The notes under the pieces: model-generated
Told to the model about the DNA's origin: nothing
What the model saw: the letters and a program-made list of their open reading frames with translations, nothing else
Databases searched by the model: none
Program-made: the position numbers and the translations under genes
Origin: Symbiodinium natans
Lineage: Eukaryota; Sar; Dinophyceae; Suessiales; Symbiodiniaceae
Length of the DNA: 64,000 nt
Direction of reading: 5' to 3'
NCBI GenBank assembly: GCA_905221605.1
Contig: CAJNDS010002654.1
Coordinates: 48,501-112,500, forward strand
Shown: positions 63,461 to 64,000 of the stretch, in pieces
Position numbering within the stretch: position 1 is the stretch's first letter
Layout: every line of letters begins with the position of its first letter

Positions 63461-63849
63461 TTGTGAGGCTGTCCTGCTCTGGCTTCAGTTTTGTTGCCCT
63501 TGTTCTTCGTAATTAAAAATTATCGTGTCCGAAGCATGCTACCGGTCGATCAACAGCAGGATGCTCTCAACACTCAACACCTATACTTGGCTGCACTTAG
63601 CAGGGTAGCTATAGATTAAATCTTTAGCTGCCTTGCTAAGAAACCCAATAAACCCAAAAAGGCTAAGGATCTAAAGTTACACTAAAGCACCACGGAGTAT
63701 ACATTCAGAACAACTGGCAGTCAAGATGTCTACTCGGTCTGTCCCGCTATACGGCCCACATCCCGCACCACAATCCTTCCCACCCTGAACTTCAGGCGGC
63801 ACACCCCAGGATTCCGAGCTTCGATCCCTGCGCCAGACATCCTCTGTAG
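63461..63849. other. Unique spacer
   Basis: Contains an inverted repeat CTTAGCAGGGTAGCT / AGCTGCCTTGCTAAG (63597-63641) that may be another MITE. No gene recognised. Confidence 0.4.
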
Positions 63850-64000
63850 CATCCTAAACCCTAAACCCTAAACCCCAAACCCCAAACCCCAAACCCTAAA
63901 CCCTAAACCCCAAACCCTAAACCCTAAACCCAAAACCCTAAACCCCAAACCGCAAACCCTAAACCCTAAACCCCAAACCCTAAACCCCAAACCCTAAACC
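63850..64000 (-). repeat. CCCTAAA / CCCCAAA array at the right edge
   Basis: About 21 mixed units continuing past the window. Confidence 0.95.

Larger units (their letters stand above)
1..64000. repeat. Interspersed TTTAGGG/CCCTAAA arrays throughout
   Basis: More than 120 arrays of the telomere 7-mer or near variants, mostly 30-200 bp, occur in both orientations. Besides those itemised below, shorter ones lie near 2470, 3169, 4073, 4561, 4686, 6775, 6929, 7143, 8846, 11040, 12934, 17640, 18320, 19670, 22007, 22670, 23383, 24418, 26420, 27880, 28440, 29403, 31349, 31495, 33075, 37484, 39625, 40805, 41465, 42160, 42508, 45020, 46780, 48314, 49140, 50305, 50490, 51224, 51926, 53090, 54785, 55500, 56225, 57866, 60715, 61010, 61916 and 63395. 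They are interstitial: the left edge carries the G-rich strand, the wrong orientation for a left chromosome end. Confidence 0.97.

Overview
The window looks like nuclear DNA of a dinoflagellate (Symbiodiniaceae-like; a related alveolate is possible). Three things point there: more than 120 interspersed arrays of the 7-bp telomere unit TTTAGGG/CCCTAAA on both strands, several families of short inverted-repeat (MITE-like) elements, and protein-coding fragments in the dinoflagellate style of pentatricopeptide repeat (PPR) protein (motifs of the type SYSAAISACxxG-W). No ribosomal RNA, convincing tRNA, CRISPR array or bacterial-type operon is visible.

Main result: the islands of about 70-130 bp between telomeric arrays are not random spacer. 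On the minus strand, from about 52.66 kb down to about 22.59 kb, they translate into alternating first and second halves of PPR repeats. Exons are only about 30-90 nt. They are preceded by AG acceptors and followed by GT or, often, GC donors, and the reading phases join. Exons at 30257-30318, 29293-29322, 27988-28051, 27520-27563, 26537-26589, 25288-25339, 24520-24568 and 23314-23365 concatenate into several continuous PPR repeats of about 35 residues. A second run (45113-45167, 42096-42152, 41552-41592, 40933-40992, 40194-40250) does the same. Introns of about 0.3-3 kb hold nearly all the telomeric arrays and many MITEs. In the sense orientation most introns end in a CCCTAAA tract just upstream of the 3' splice site and many begin with TTTAGGG. 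Further PPR-like fragments lie outside this core (6.7-19.3 kb and 53-63.4 kb), so the gene may be longer or the window may hold several PPR genes or gene remnants.

Mobile DNA: one element at 43055-44839 has 17-bp terminal inverted repeats, a perfect 8-bp target-site duplication, a near-perfect internal palindrome of about 1.26 kb and a 5 x 72-bp tandem array; it sits in an intron of the PPR gene. At least seven recurring MITE-like families (A-G) and several single inverted-repeat elements occur. In three copies a telomeric array sits inside the element; in one a trinucleotide-rich 867-bp block does.

Region by region: 0-3.9 kb telomeric arrays and microsatellites; 3.6-5.9 kb MITE cluster; 6-20 kb mixed arrays with outlying PPR-like fragments; 20-22 kb AT microsatellite, two MITEs and long 8-mer arrays; 22.5-52.7 kb the split PPR gene; 53.6-54.8 kb an unusual array-free unique block; 55-64 kb arrays, MITEs and more PPR-like fragments. 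Exon coordinates are hand-made predictions; some donor sites were chosen because they keep frame.
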